DNA of 64,000 nt from an uncultured Mediterraneibacter sp. (GTDB lineage Bacteria; Bacillota; Clostridia; Lachnospirales; Lachnospiraceae). A model generated the notes under the pieces. That model made no database searches, was not told the origin of the DNA, and worked only from the letters and a program-made list of their open reading frames with translations. The position numbers and the translations under genes are program-made. The stretch is taken from positions 1 through 64,000 of the forward strand of contig NZ_CAKRDI010000007.1 of assembly GCF_934309415.1 (NCBI RefSeq), given 5' to 3'. This document shows, piece by piece, positions 8,621-16,712 of the stretch (within the stretch, counting starts at the first letter, position 1; each line of letters starts with the position of its first letter).

Positions 8621-9238
8621 TTATCCCAGCACATGTTTTCCTGTTAAAATATTTTTTTCATTTCTTATCATCTGTAGTGGTGTATGCTCAAAACTAAATC
8701 TTGTCCCAAAATTTAATGCAAATTTTCCTCCATCCCACTCATCTTCCGGCTTTTCAAAATACTCTCCTACCGGCATTCTTCTTTCACTTGGCATGGTGCC
8801 CGATACTTCTAACTGCACTTTTTCATACGACGTATACATATGTGTATCTACAATATTCATATCTAACATTGCAGCGATTCCTTGTGCCCACAAATAGCTT
8901 GCTCTGAATTTCCCTTTTATTTCATTCCATTTCTTTCTTCCAACTGAAGACTTCATTTCTATTAAATGCAGTTTCCAATCATTCTCTGAAACATGCTCAA
9001 AAATGATGTGATCCACTCTTTTGTACATTGATAAAGCTTTATCATTTTTAAAATAATACATATTCGTGTTCTTCGCATCCACATTTTTAATACTCAGATT
9101 ATCTTCCTTATTCAATTGAATTTCCAATAAGCTTCTTCCTGAATCTTCTTTTTCTTCCAATAATATAGTTGCTGATTCAGGTTCGATGAAATTGTCTACA
9201 AACAAATTTTCGATTATATATTTTCTCTTCTGATTCAT
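8621..9238 (-). CDS. PD-(D/E)XK-like nuclease candidate, partner of the upstream ATPase
   Basis: The 205-residue protein has no signal or membrane segment. A PD-(D/E)XK-like arrangement is visible: Asp in YKRVDHIIF, then a beta-strand with E-x-K in HLIEMKSS, and a following basic helix with KKWNEIKGKF. This pattern is typical of nuclease-fold proteins, but the match is by eye and catalysis is not proven. Its ATG is six bases after the stop of the AAA ATPase gene, so the two are surely co-translated. The pair recalls ATPase-nuclease defence modules but I do not recognise it as a named system. Confidence 0.6.
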   Translation of the reverse strand: MNQKRKYIIENLFVDNFIEPESATILLEEKEDSGRSLLEIQLNKEDNLSIKNVDAKNTNMYYFKNDKALSMYKRVDHIIFEHVSENDWKLHLIEMKSSVGRKKWNEIKGKFRASYLWAQGIAAMLDMNIVDTHMYTSYEKVQLEVSGTMPSERRMPVGEYFEKPEDEWDGGKFALNFGTRFSFEHTPLQMIRNEKNILTGKHVLG

Positions 9239-9244
9239 AAAATA

Positions 9245-10585
9245 TCATCCCTGTATTTCATAAGCTTCATCCATAATCAAATCAAGTGCATTGTTAAATG
9301 TCGGTACTACAAAACCATTTTCACCACACACCAATTCTTTTACTTCTGTTTTTTCCTGCATCTTTGTCTCAAACTGATATACCCTTACATTATCGCCTGT
9401 TAATAAATCTTTTGAAGTATATCCTAACTTCTGGCATATTTCATTTTTATCTTCTCTGTTTGAAAGTTTAATCATATTATTGATATGCTGTAAAATAAGA
9501 TCGCTGTGTGTTGTAATTATCATCTCTATACCAGAATTAACCATACGTCCAATCATTTTTCCCATCTTATGCTGAAGCTGTGGATGTAAACACATTTCCG
9601 GTTCTTCGTAACAAAAACTTTCAATCAGCTGTTTATGTTTCAAAATTAAAATCAATGGAGACAATTCCGTAACAACAGCTGACGTGAGTCTAAGTGGAAT
9701 CCCTGATTCAAATCCATCTGGCACGTATTGAACTTCTTTGTTCGGCATGCTGCTGATTTCAACCGTTCCTGATGCAAGTTCTTTTTCTATAGCATACGAT
9801 AATTCCAGTAATTCCTTATTTCTCGTATATTCTGTCGTCAAATCTGTCATAACATCTAAAAACTGATTAATCGGACGAATAAATGGCGTAATTGTTTCCT
9901 TTTCTGTAGAAATATTAAAGGTATTCTGTCTTCCAACTTTATTTATAATATCCTTTGTCAACATAAATCCGGTTCTTGCAGCAGGGAGATATATACATCT
10001 GTTATCATCATTTACTATATCATCCAATTTCAAAATATAAGCATAAATATTTTGTAGTATTACTCGCTGAATAAGCCCAATTTTTAGAAGAGGTTCTATT
10101 TCCGTAATTTTCTTATTTAAACATATTACTAATTTTCTATCAATGTTTAAAGTCAGCCTTTCATTTTCATCTAAATTAACTTCTAAGTTGATATTTTTTA
10201 GATTTTTAAATTGAACATAGAGCTTTCCAATACTCACTTTATTACTATTAAAAATATTTTTCACAAGATTTTCTTTTTTCTTTTCTAATAGATCATTTAA
10301 GACTTCTTCAAACATATCTTCTACAGTTTCTAAAGAAAATTTACATCTTCCTTTTGACATCACTGTAGTTATCTTTTCTGTCATCCAATCAATTAATTCT
10401 TCCTTTTGTATGTCCGAATAATTCAGGAATGTCAATATCCCTAAATTCTTAATTCCCCATATTAAAGACAAAAGATAACTTTTTCCACTATTATTATCCC
10501 CAACAAATAATGTCAAAGGTGCAACTTCTATTTCCGCAGATTTAATTTTTCCAAAATCTTCTACTATCAACTTCCAAAATGCCAT
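9245..10585 (-). CDS. AAA15/OLD-type AAA family ATPase
   Basis: The 446-residue ATPase has Walker A GDNNSGKS at residues 29-36. The ABC/SMC-like signature half lies near SAVVTELSPL, Walker B-like CYEEPEMCLHPQLQ near residue 330, and the H-loop IITTHSDLILQ follows, all typical of the AAA_15/AAA_21 group. These stand-alone ATPases commonly act with a nuclease or toxin in anti-phage systems. The downstream gene, with a nuclease-like motif, begins six bases after this stop. No TOPRIM domain is apparent. Base composition is more AT-rich than fkp, and neighbours are toxin-antitoxin and IS remnants, so horizontal origin is likely. Confidence 0.85.
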   Translation of the reverse strand: MAFWKLIVEDFGKIKSAEIEVAPLTLFVGDNNSGKSYLLSLIWGIKNLGILTFLNYSDIQKEELIDWMTEKITTVMSKGRCKFSLETVEDMFEEVLNDLLEKKKENLVKNIFNSNKVSIGKLYVQFKNLKNINLEVNLDENERLTLNIDRKLVICLNKKITEIEPLLKIGLIQRVILQNIYAYILKLDDIVNDDNRCIYLPAARTGFMLTKDIINKVGRQNTFNISTEKETITPFIRPINQFLDVMTDLTTEYTRNKELLELSYAIEKELASGTVEISSMPNKEVQYVPDGFESGIPLRLTSAVVTELSPLILILKHKQLIESFCYEEPEMCLHPQLQHKMGKMIGRMVNSGIEMIITTHSDLILQHINNMIKLSNREDKNEICQKLGYTSKDLLTGDNVRVYQFETKMQEKTEVKELVCGENGFVVPTFNNALDLIMDEAYEIQG

Positions 10586-10618
10586 ATTTGTGCTCCTTAT
10601 ATTTTCTACTAACTTCTT

Positions 10619-12208
10619 CTATTCTTTCTCATACTGTTCAATCAAGCATTGATGTTCTCTGCTCTTCTTATCATAGCTGACTGCAACAAGCAAAATATCC
10701 CCTGTATAATCCAAAATAGACTCCGGATAATTCTTTTCCTTTATCTGCTGCAGTGCTGTACTTACATTCTTATTCCATTTCAATTCTACAATCAATGCCG
10801 GATAACTGCCTCTATACTCTGGTTTTGGAATATAGACAAAATCTGCAAATCCTCTTCCTGTCGGTAGTTCTCTCACCGGTTTAAAATAATATTGCATAGA
10901 ACTCAAATAAGCAATTGCCAATACACTGCTCAGAAAATTTTCATTATTATACTGAATCGCAGAAATATATCGGTCATGAATCCTCTCAATCTGTTCAGCA
11001 ACCACTTCATTTTCCAGATCCAGTGTTGCATTTAACAATTCCTCTGATTCCTGCTGAAATATAAGCATTTCGTTCCATTTCTTACTCTCTACCGCATTCG
11101 TCAATTCCTGTCTGATCTCCTCATTTGGAACAAATGCAGTTTTTGTATTCTGATCATATCCCAGATATCCTAAATGAATCATATAAGTAAGTACATCATC
11201 TTTACTCTGTATACTGGCAGTATCATTTTTAAATGTTGCCGTATTCACTTTTACAGCAGAACCCGAAAGCATCTCAATAATGGCAGTTTTCAAACCATCA
11301 TAATTCATATTAATAAGCGGAACAATGGCTTCATATGAAGCAGTTTCTGACCAGTAACTCCGAAACTCTCCGTTTAACATTACACTTACAACCGCTCTCG
11401 GATTATAAATCTGATATTCCTTCAGCAGATAACCATCATACCATTTTTTCACCTTATCATAATCCTGAGAATATTCTTTCGCCAGCTTTTGGACTTCTTC
11501 CTCTGTAAATCCAATATAAGGAGACAGTCTGCCTGCACTCAGCATTGTAAACTCGTCAAAGTTATTTAATGCCGACTGTGTCTTTTCTTTTTTAATAGGA
11601 AGAATACCTGTAAGATATGCAAGTTGAATATACTTTGTCGGCTCGGTGCCTTTAAACATTCCCCTCAGAAAATCAATATACTCAACCTGAACTTTCTCAT
11701 CTGCATTCTTATCCCGAATCAAAACATCCCATTCATCAATAATTACAATAAATTTATTTCCTGTTGCGTGATTGATTCTGGAAAGGACTTCCGGCAGTGA
11801 CCTTATCTCTTCAGGCACTTTCCCCGGATAATCTTCTCCAAGTTCCTTAATTGTCTGTTCTGTAATATAAGAAACAACATTCTGTGCTCCTCCGGCCGGT
11901 TCCATACACCACTGAATATCCAGATGAATCACATCATATTGATTCAAATGTGTTCTAAAGTCCGGATATTCACTGATTTCAAGTCCTGAAAACATCCTTT
12001 CAGACTCACAGCCTTTACTATAATAGGCCGTAAGCATATTGGCAGTAATTGATTTTCCAAAACGGCGCGGACGACTATTGCAAATATATCCCTGCAGAGT
12101 GTTCATCACTTTGTTAGTGTATTCAAGTAAGCCTGTTTTATCAATGTAAATTTCTGAATTCAGTGCAACCTGAAAGGCTGAATTGTCTGGATTTACAAAT
12201 ATTCCCAT
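10619..12208 (-). CDS. AAA-ATPase-like protein with C-terminal PD-(D/E)XK nuclease domain
   Basis: The 529-residue protein begins MGIFVNPDNSAFQ. The N-terminal half is the AAA-ATPase-like domain (PF09820 type), with FGKSITANML as the degenerate P-loop region and FIVIIDEWDVLI as Walker B. The C-terminal third matches the PD-(D/E)XK domain that usually accompanies it (YIPKPEYRGSYPALIVELKW with E-x-K). These proteins occur in many copies in gut Bacteroidetes and Clostridia; their role is unknown. The start at 12208 follows AAGGAG; the frame is open 28 codons further but without a ribosome site. A decayed tail of a second copy lies at 8497-8601. Confidence 0.85.
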   Translation of the reverse strand: MGIFVNPDNSAFQVALNSEIYIDKTGLLEYTNKVMNTLQGYICNSRPRRFGKSITANMLTAYYSKGCESERMFSGLEISEYPDFRTHLNQYDVIHLDIQWCMEPAGGAQNVVSYITEQTIKELGEDYPGKVPEEIRSLPEVLSRINHATGNKFIVIIDEWDVLIRDKNADEKVQVEYIDFLRGMFKGTEPTKYIQLAYLTGILPIKKEKTQSALNNFDEFTMLSAGRLSPYIGFTEEEVQKLAKEYSQDYDKVKKWYDGYLLKEYQIYNPRAVVSVMLNGEFRSYWSETASYEAIVPLINMNYDGLKTAIIEMLSGSAVKVNTATFKNDTASIQSKDDVLTYMIHLGYLGYDQNTKTAFVPNEEIRQELTNAVESKKWNEMLIFQQESEELLNATLDLENEVVAEQIERIHDRYISAIQYNNENFLSSVLAIAYLSSMQYYFKPVRELPTGRGFADFVYIPKPEYRGSYPALIVELKWNKNVSTALQQIKEKNYPESILDYTGDILLVAVSYDKKSREHQCLIEQYEKE

Positions 12209-12382
12209 GCTTGTGCGCTCCTTTCCGAAGCTGTTTGTTTTATATAGTTGTATTCTAACACGATGGTGGAGTTCACACAATATTGTGATCAATCACAAAA
12301 ATTTGTTGTCACTCAATGTATGGATTAAAATTTATGATTTATAATTCATTTATAGTATTGGTATTTGAAATATTAGAAATGA

Positions 12383-12422
12383 TACCTGCAAATATATCCA
12401 TAACATTTATATATCTGCAGGT
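12383..12422. terminator. Hairpin downstream of the antitoxin gene
   Basis: ACCTGCAAATATAT (12383-12396) pairs with ATATATCTGCAGGT (12409-12422) with one mismatched base. It lies between the HigA-like gene and the AAA-ATPase-like gene. No long T-run follows, so termination is only likely. Confidence 0.45.
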
Positions 12423-12474
12423 GCATAAAACATACTTATTTTGATTTGAACTTATTGATTAAAACACTTAATTT

Positions 12475-12777
12475 TTATTTAGACATTTTATTTTTTGTTG
12501 GCAGCGGAACAAATTCCAATTTTAATTGCATCCCTAAGCCCCGTGCAAGTTTTTTCACCATACTCAGGCTGGGATTTCTTGTTCCATTCTCAATCCGACT
12601 TATATCTGCCTGCGTAATTCCAGTTTTAGCTGATAAATCTTTCTGTGTCATATTCTGCTGCACTCTTGCATCAATCATTGCCTGGATAATATCATATTCC
12701 GGTTGCAGTGCATCATATTCTGCTTTTACCTCCGGATTCTGCAATGCTCTTTTTTTATAATCTTTATAGCTACTCAT
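12475..12777 (-). CDS. higA: HigA-type antitoxin, XRE family
   Basis: The 100-residue protein has a Cro/C1-type helix-turn-helix (MTQKDLSAKTGITQADISRIENG) in its central part. The N-terminal region is charged and the C-terminus basic. Its ATG at 12777 has GGAGG seven bases upstream; an in-frame ATG two codons earlier is too close to that site. The gene begins eight bases inside the toxin reading frame, so translation is coupled. The toxin-first order is typical of HigBA. It is expected to bind HigB and repress the shared promoter. Confidence 0.85.
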   Translation of the reverse strand: MSSYKDYKKRALQNPEVKAEYDALQPEYDIIQAMIDARVQQNMTQKDLSAKTGITQADISRIENGTRNPSLSMVKKLARGLGMQLKLEFVPLPTKNKMSK

Positions 12778-13120
12778 TGCCATACCTCCGTTCATAATCT
12801 GCTTTATATTTCTTTGCCAGTTCCTTTTCTGCCTTTGGTGTCTTCTGCGATTTTTTCATAAATCCATTTGTCAGCACCGCTCTCTTGCCTATAATAAAGA
12901 AATATAACACTCTTGTAATATCCGATCCCTGCTTGGTACGAAGCTCAAAAATTCCATTCTCCAAGAGTTTTGAATATGGCTCACGAAGCAATGGACCGTT
13001 CATTTCCAGCAAGTCAATTGTCCGCAATGTTTTTGCCAGTAACTTAGGCTCAAGGGAATCCAATAGTTCCTGCACAGGGCATCTTCCATCTTCTGTATCA
13101 TATAAAATGATCTCGTACAT
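12770..13120 (-). CDS. higB: HigB-type toxin, RelE/phage Gp49-like family
   Basis: The 116-residue basic protein begins MYEIILYDTEDGRCPVQ, with PVQELLDSLEP and LLREPYSKLLENGIFELR, matching the phage-derived Gp49-like HigB group. Members are ribosome-dependent mRNA endonucleases. GIFELRTKQGSDITRVLYFF and the Lys-rich C-terminus (KKSQKTPKAEKELAKKY) are the usual active-site region and tail. It is the first gene of a two-gene operon with the antitoxin, with which it overlaps. The promoter with an embedded operator lies 25-55 bases upstream. Confidence 0.85.
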   Translation of the reverse strand: MYEIILYDTEDGRCPVQELLDSLEPKLLAKTLRTIDLLEMNGPLLREPYSKLLENGIFELRTKQGSDITRVLYFFIIGKRAVLTNGFMKKSQKTPKAEKELAKKYKADYERRYGNE

Positions 13121-13143
13121 TAGTATGCTCCTTCCTCTTTATA

Positions 13144-13175
13144 ATTATAATATGTCGCATTCAACATATTGTCAA
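13144..13175 (-). promoter_or_regulatory. higBA promoter with operator between -35 and -10
   Basis: On the minus strand TTGACA (13170-13175) is followed after 17 bases by TATTAT (13147-13152), with TATAAT overlapping it (13144-13149). The spacer carries an inverted repeat ATATGT-N8-ACATAT (13150-13169). The repeat is well placed for autorepression by the XRE antitoxin. Confidence 0.75.
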
Positions 13176-13299
13176 GACGATTCCGAATACTTTTCTATAT
13201 AACCTTAATTTCCAGCGGAAAGGAAAAACGCTGATTGTCAAGGTAGTTGTCAGTAAAAATATATATTTTTTATTCGTGCAGGTCATCAGATATTGTTCT

Positions 13300-13356
13300 G
13301 TACCTGACGTGAGTATCAATAAATTATCCACATTTATTGGCAATCACGTCAGGCAC
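13300..13356. repeat. Long imperfect hairpin beside the IS66 relic
   Basis: GTACCTGACGTGA (13300-13312) pairs with TCACGTCAGGCAC (13344-13356), and AATAAAT pairs with ATTTATT closer to the loop. The loop contains TTATCCACA. It lies where the missing third IS66 gene would start and may be the end of a lost element. Confidence 0.5.
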
Positions 13357-13397
13357 AGAATCCTGCCTGATCACCATCATTTTGAATGAATAGATTT

Positions 13398-13745
13398 TTA
13401 TGAAACAGTCATCTGTTCATCAGCTTTTTCGGATTGTTCGTGCAAGAGCCATTCTACTTGCTGGAATGAAATTTCTTTTACTTCTCTCGGAGTTCTTGGC
13501 CACTGGAATTTCATATGATCTAATAACTTTTTTGTAGCAAGGACAAATCCGTTTTCGTCATATCTGAGAACTTTAATCGAGTCTCTCTTTTTGTTACAAA
13601 ATATAAAAACACAACTCCCGTTATACGGATCAAGATCGAATTGAAGTGTAACTGTTGCGATTAATCCCGGGATTTGTTTTCGAAAATCTGTAGGTCCACA
13701 GGCTAGAAAAATCCGGCTGGCATCCTCCGTAAATCGACGCATCAT
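13398..13745 (-). CDS. tnpB: IS66 family TnpB accessory protein
   Basis: The 115-residue protein matches the second gene of IS66 elements: FLACGPTDFRKQIPGL at the N-terminus, then CVFIFCNKKRDSIKVLRYDENGFVLATKKL. Length is normal and the frame is intact. The start overlaps the stop of the preceding tnpA-like ORF (ATGA). The IS66 transposase gene tnpC, which should follow directly, is absent, so the element is an immobile relic. TnpB is required for IS66 transposition, but its exact role is unclear. Confidence 0.88.
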   Translation of the reverse strand: MMRRFTEDASRIFLACGPTDFRKQIPGLIATVTLQFDLDPYNGSCVFIFCNKKRDSIKVLRYDENGFVLATKKLLDHMKFQWPRTPREVKEISFQQVEWLLHEQSEKADEQMTVS

Positions 13746-13939
13746 AATTTCTTGATTGTTTGAAGAAGCCGTAATAGTGTCTCTGGATTAAAGTCATCTG
13801 GAATATACAGCTTTAATCCCTGTGAATAGATCATCATACGATTGTCGCTATTGTTATTTCTATTCTGCGGATGTGAGGTGCTTGAAAACTGGATCACTTC
13901 CGCAAATGTAGTAACTGCCTCTTGTCTTGTTCTTCCCAT
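13742..13939 (-). pseudogene. C-terminal part of IS66 TnpA
   Basis: A 65-residue ORF ending LYIPDDFNPETLLRLLQTIKKL resembles the C-terminal part of IS66 TnpA. It has its own AGGAGG ribosome site ahead of MGRTRQEAV and overlaps tnpB by four bases. A second ORF with the N-terminal TnpA sequence lies 40 bases upstream, so the original tnpA appears split. It could still be translated. Confidence 0.6.
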
Positions 13940-13979
13940 TGGGTGTGCCTCCTAAATTAATTGATTCGGTTAGAGTATA

Positions 13980-14258
13980 TCAATAAGATAGAAGAATTGC
14001 ACTACGCCTTGTTTTGAGGCACTTACAAAAGAACTTAATGAATGGATTGGATAAAGTGATATCGCCGGAATATTCCGGCGATATCAAAGAACTATTATGG
14101 ACAGAAAACGGAGCTGTTTCTGGACAATTTGAGTAATCAAGAATTGGACAATTTAAGAGATCATAAACACCTTTCGGACGACTTTGACAGTCACGGATTT
14201 GTTCTGCCCATTGTTGAAGTCTGACCTGCTGGGCTACAAGACTTGTTTGTGTAGTCAT
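13980..14258 (-). pseudogene. N-terminal IS66 TnpA fragment fused to unrelated sequence
   Basis: The first ~30 residues (MTTQTSLVAQQ, QQWAEQIRDCQSRPKG) match IS66 TnpA and follow an AGGAGG site. After residue 30 similarity stops. The rest (YDLLNCPILDYSNCPE onward) looks like translated non-coding sequence, possibly the end of another element. It includes the perfect 30-bp palindrome at 14057-14086. This is a chimeric, non-functional ORF. Confidence 0.65.
14057..14086. repeat. Perfect 30-bp palindrome inside the broken tnpA
   Basis: TGATATCGCCGGAAT is followed immediately by its exact reverse complement, with no loop. It sits in the sequence that interrupts the IS66 tnpA gene. It may be the tip of an inserted element. 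Confidence 0.8.
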
Positions 14259-14375
14259 AAGACACCTCCTAATTATAACCAGACAAAAAAGTAGAGTCCT
14301 TAACTTTTTTGACTAACTATCTTTGTTGAGTATGATTATGCCACAATATGAGCTATAGAAACAGGTACTCACTTT

Positions 14376-14603
14376 TTACCGTTTACGAAGAGACCAGAGA
14401 TCATCGGATGTAGAATGGCTGTACGCTTTCCGGCAGTCGATGAACACGCAGTCTCCCTCGCTCAGCTGATATGTTTGCTCCTCATAGGAAAGTTCTCCCT
14501 CGCCAGACAGAACAATGAAGCAAAGGAACGACACCAGATTCTCTCTCTGGGAAGTATGTGGGTGAACAGCCTGCAAAGAGCTGACCTCCTGCAAATGGAG
14601 CAA
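14376..14603 (-). pseudogene. Fragment of an AraC-family regulator (cupin domain)
   Basis: The 75-residue ORF contains SFLCFIVLSGEGELSYEEQTY and LSEGDCVFIDCRKAYSH, typical of the N-terminal sugar-binding cupin of AraC regulators. It stops soon after (SSDDLWSLRKR) and has no helix-turn-helix domain, which should add about 200 residues. It is bounded by the IS66 relic and the capsule locus and is read as a gene fragment. Confidence 0.65.
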
Positions 14604-14833
14604 GGACGTTCTAGCAAAGGTTGATGGGGGGTAAATGATTCGGGATGAACTTACGGAAGAAGACTATGGGTTGAATAGTTCTTGATCCATAAGTTGCTCC
14701 TTTCCAATATCACTTTTCCTGTTTTGTTTATAGATTCTTTAGAAAATTTATTTTTTCTTTCTGGTGCCTGACCCCAATGTGCAACACCACATAAGAAATT
14801 TCCGAAATCGCAGCAATTAATATTGCTTCAAAA

Positions 14834-16300
14834 TTACTTTTCAGAAGAAATCACTTGCGCTTTTTTACGCAAGAAGTAAAAAAGCACAGATAATATTAGA
14901 TACAGAATTATTCCAAAAAGAACTTTTACTGCAATTGTTTGTACTAAACTATTTGAAATAATTGGAACCTTACACACTATAATTGCCATTAAAGCTGCTG
15001 CAATCAATGAAAATAATATTTGTGGAAGAATTTTTAAATAGTAAATTGCTTTTCTTGTAACCCAAATTTGATATAGAAGAACGCTAAATTCTGCTATCAG
15101 TGTCCCAATAGCCGCACCCAAAGAAGCAAATTTCGGAATTAAAGAAACATTAATAATCAAGTTAACAACTGCTCCAATCACACATGACCAAATATACTCC
15201 TTATCAAATCCTGCTGGAATTAGATACTGCGTTCTGATTACATTTGCTATAGCTACAAAAATACAACTAGGCAGTAGGGTATAAAACAGCTGTATGCACG
15301 GCTCAAATTCTATTCCATAAAACAACGGCACAAATTCTTTTGCAATGCTCATTATTCCAAAAGATATTGGTGCGGTCAAAAAAACAGCAAATACAATAGA
15401 TTTTAAAATTAGATTTTGAACTCCATCCTTATTGTCTTTTTTAGTCATTAAATTAGCCATTCTTGGTAGCATTACCGTTCCTAGGGAGGTCACAATACAT
15501 ATAGGTATTGTGATTATTTTATCGGCGCTTTCATAAAACCCTACCTGAACTTCTTCTGTCATTGCCCCTAACATAATCTTATCCATTATCTTATAAACAC
15601 TAACTGCAACAGTAGGTATAAAAAGTTTCAGATTAGGTTTAATGTGAATTACTATGTCACTTATATGGATTTTTTTTATTTCTGTAAAGTCAACTTGCTT
15701 TTTAGCGAAAGGCCACAATATAACCTGACTTACCAATATTCCTGCCACCATAATAGCTCCATAAAGATAAACATCAGAAGCATTTTTGACAAATAGAAAA
15801 ATTGCAATTGTTGTCATAAGCTTAATAACAACATTTCTAGTAACGGTCAATTTGAACTCTTCTAATCCCCAAAACAGCCAGTTGATATCCAATCCAGCAG
15901 AAACAACATAAAAAATCATTATAATTGCCATTTGAGAATTTGAAAAAAAGACCGCATAAATAATATAGGCTAGACTGCATAAAATCGTACTCATAAGCTG
16001 AATGATATAAATGCACAAAAAAGTACGTGATAATTCCTCTTTTTTGTCTCTAACCTTAGCAATTGATCTATTCCCATAGTTATTTACTCCTAGCATAGAA
16101 AACAGCACAAAATAATATGCTATTGCATATGAATAAGAGTACTGACCAATTCCATCTGCATGAAGCACTCGTGACAAATAAGGTGTTGTAAGCAAAGGTA
16201 TCAATATTGTTAAAATCTGATATGCCGTATTATACGCAAAATTAACTGCAATTTTTAAATCAACTGTTTTATTCGTATTTTTTAAAAACTTCATCTTCAT
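14834..16300 (-). CDS. wzx: Oligosaccharide flippase, Wzx-like (MOP superfamily)
   Basis: The 488-residue membrane protein has about 14 hydrophobic helices. Polysaccharide-flippase features are PLLTTPYLSRVLHADGIGQYSYSYAIAYYF at residues 36-66 (shown in two parts of the same helix-loop) and NYGNRSIAKVRDKK after it. It should move undecaprenyl-linked repeat units across the membrane for polymerisation. It is the last gene of the capsule locus. A weak ribosome site precedes the ATG at 16300, and Met3 is an alternative. The coding sequence is clearly more AT-rich than the early cps genes, as is common for exchangeable capsule cores. Confidence 0.88.
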   Translation of the reverse strand: MKMKFLKNTNKTVDLKIAVNFAYNTAYQILTILIPLLTTPYLSRVLHADGIGQYSYSYAIAYYFVLFSMLGVNNYGNRSIAKVRDKKEELSRTFLCIYIIQLMSTILCSLAYIIYAVFFSNSQMAIIMIFYVVSAGLDINWLFWGLEEFKLTVTRNVVIKLMTTIAIFLFVKNASDVYLYGAIMVAGILVSQVILWPFAKKQVDFTEIKKIHISDIVIHIKPNLKLFIPTVAVSVYKIMDKIMLGAMTEEVQVGFYESADKIITIPICIVTSLGTVMLPRMANLMTKKDNKDGVQNLILKSIVFAVFLTAPISFGIMSIAKEFVPLFYGIEFEPCIQLFYTLLPSCIFVAIANVIRTQYLIPAGFDKEYIWSCVIGAVVNLIINVSLIPKFASLGAAIGTLIAEFSVLLYQIWVTRKAIYYLKILPQILFSLIAAALMAIIVCKVPIISNSLVQTIAVKVLFGIILYLILSVLFYFLRKKAQVISSEK

Positions 16301-16319
16301 TCTCTCGTTTCTTCTACTC

Positions 16320-16560
16320 TATTAGAGTTCGTGTTTTGTATACATTTATTATATATTTAAACTTTCCCATAATATCGTGCAAACAAATCCACGGTTTCCG
16401 ATTATTAGCCATCCATCTTATTGCAAAAACTGTTGGATAAAACCTTCTATTACTTTAGTATATCTTGCTTCGTGTAATTCCTCTAGAAATCCACTTCGTT
16501 ACAATTCACTTCGCCATAAAAACTTATTAAATTTTGGATTATCCATTCATAAAGCTAATA
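16320..16560 (-). pseudogene. Decayed coding remnant between glycosyltransferase and flippase genes
   Basis: On the minus strand one frame reads MDNPKFNKFLWRSEL, a stop, then RSGFLEELHEARYTKVIEGF. A shift in frame then continues FYPTVFAIRWMANNRKPWICLHD and on toward the flippase start. The protein-like composition, broken by one in-frame stop and a frameshift, suggests a dead capsule gene. I do not recognise the family. The rest of 16561-16712 shows nothing clear. Confidence 0.45.
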
Positions 16561-16712
16561 TTTGAGCAGTAACTAAAATTTCTATAATTAACTAAATCGG
16601 GCAGTCTTATACAATTTTTTATCACAACTTCACTATGTGCTTTTTCTAGATTATTATATTTCAAATGTACAAAATGCCTTATACTCATCACTCATTTAAA
16701 TAATCGCAAATC

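Noticed and set aside
13161..13343. 60-residue ORF upstream of higB
   Set aside because: No ribosome site, and it runs through the higBA promoter region and the hairpin loop.
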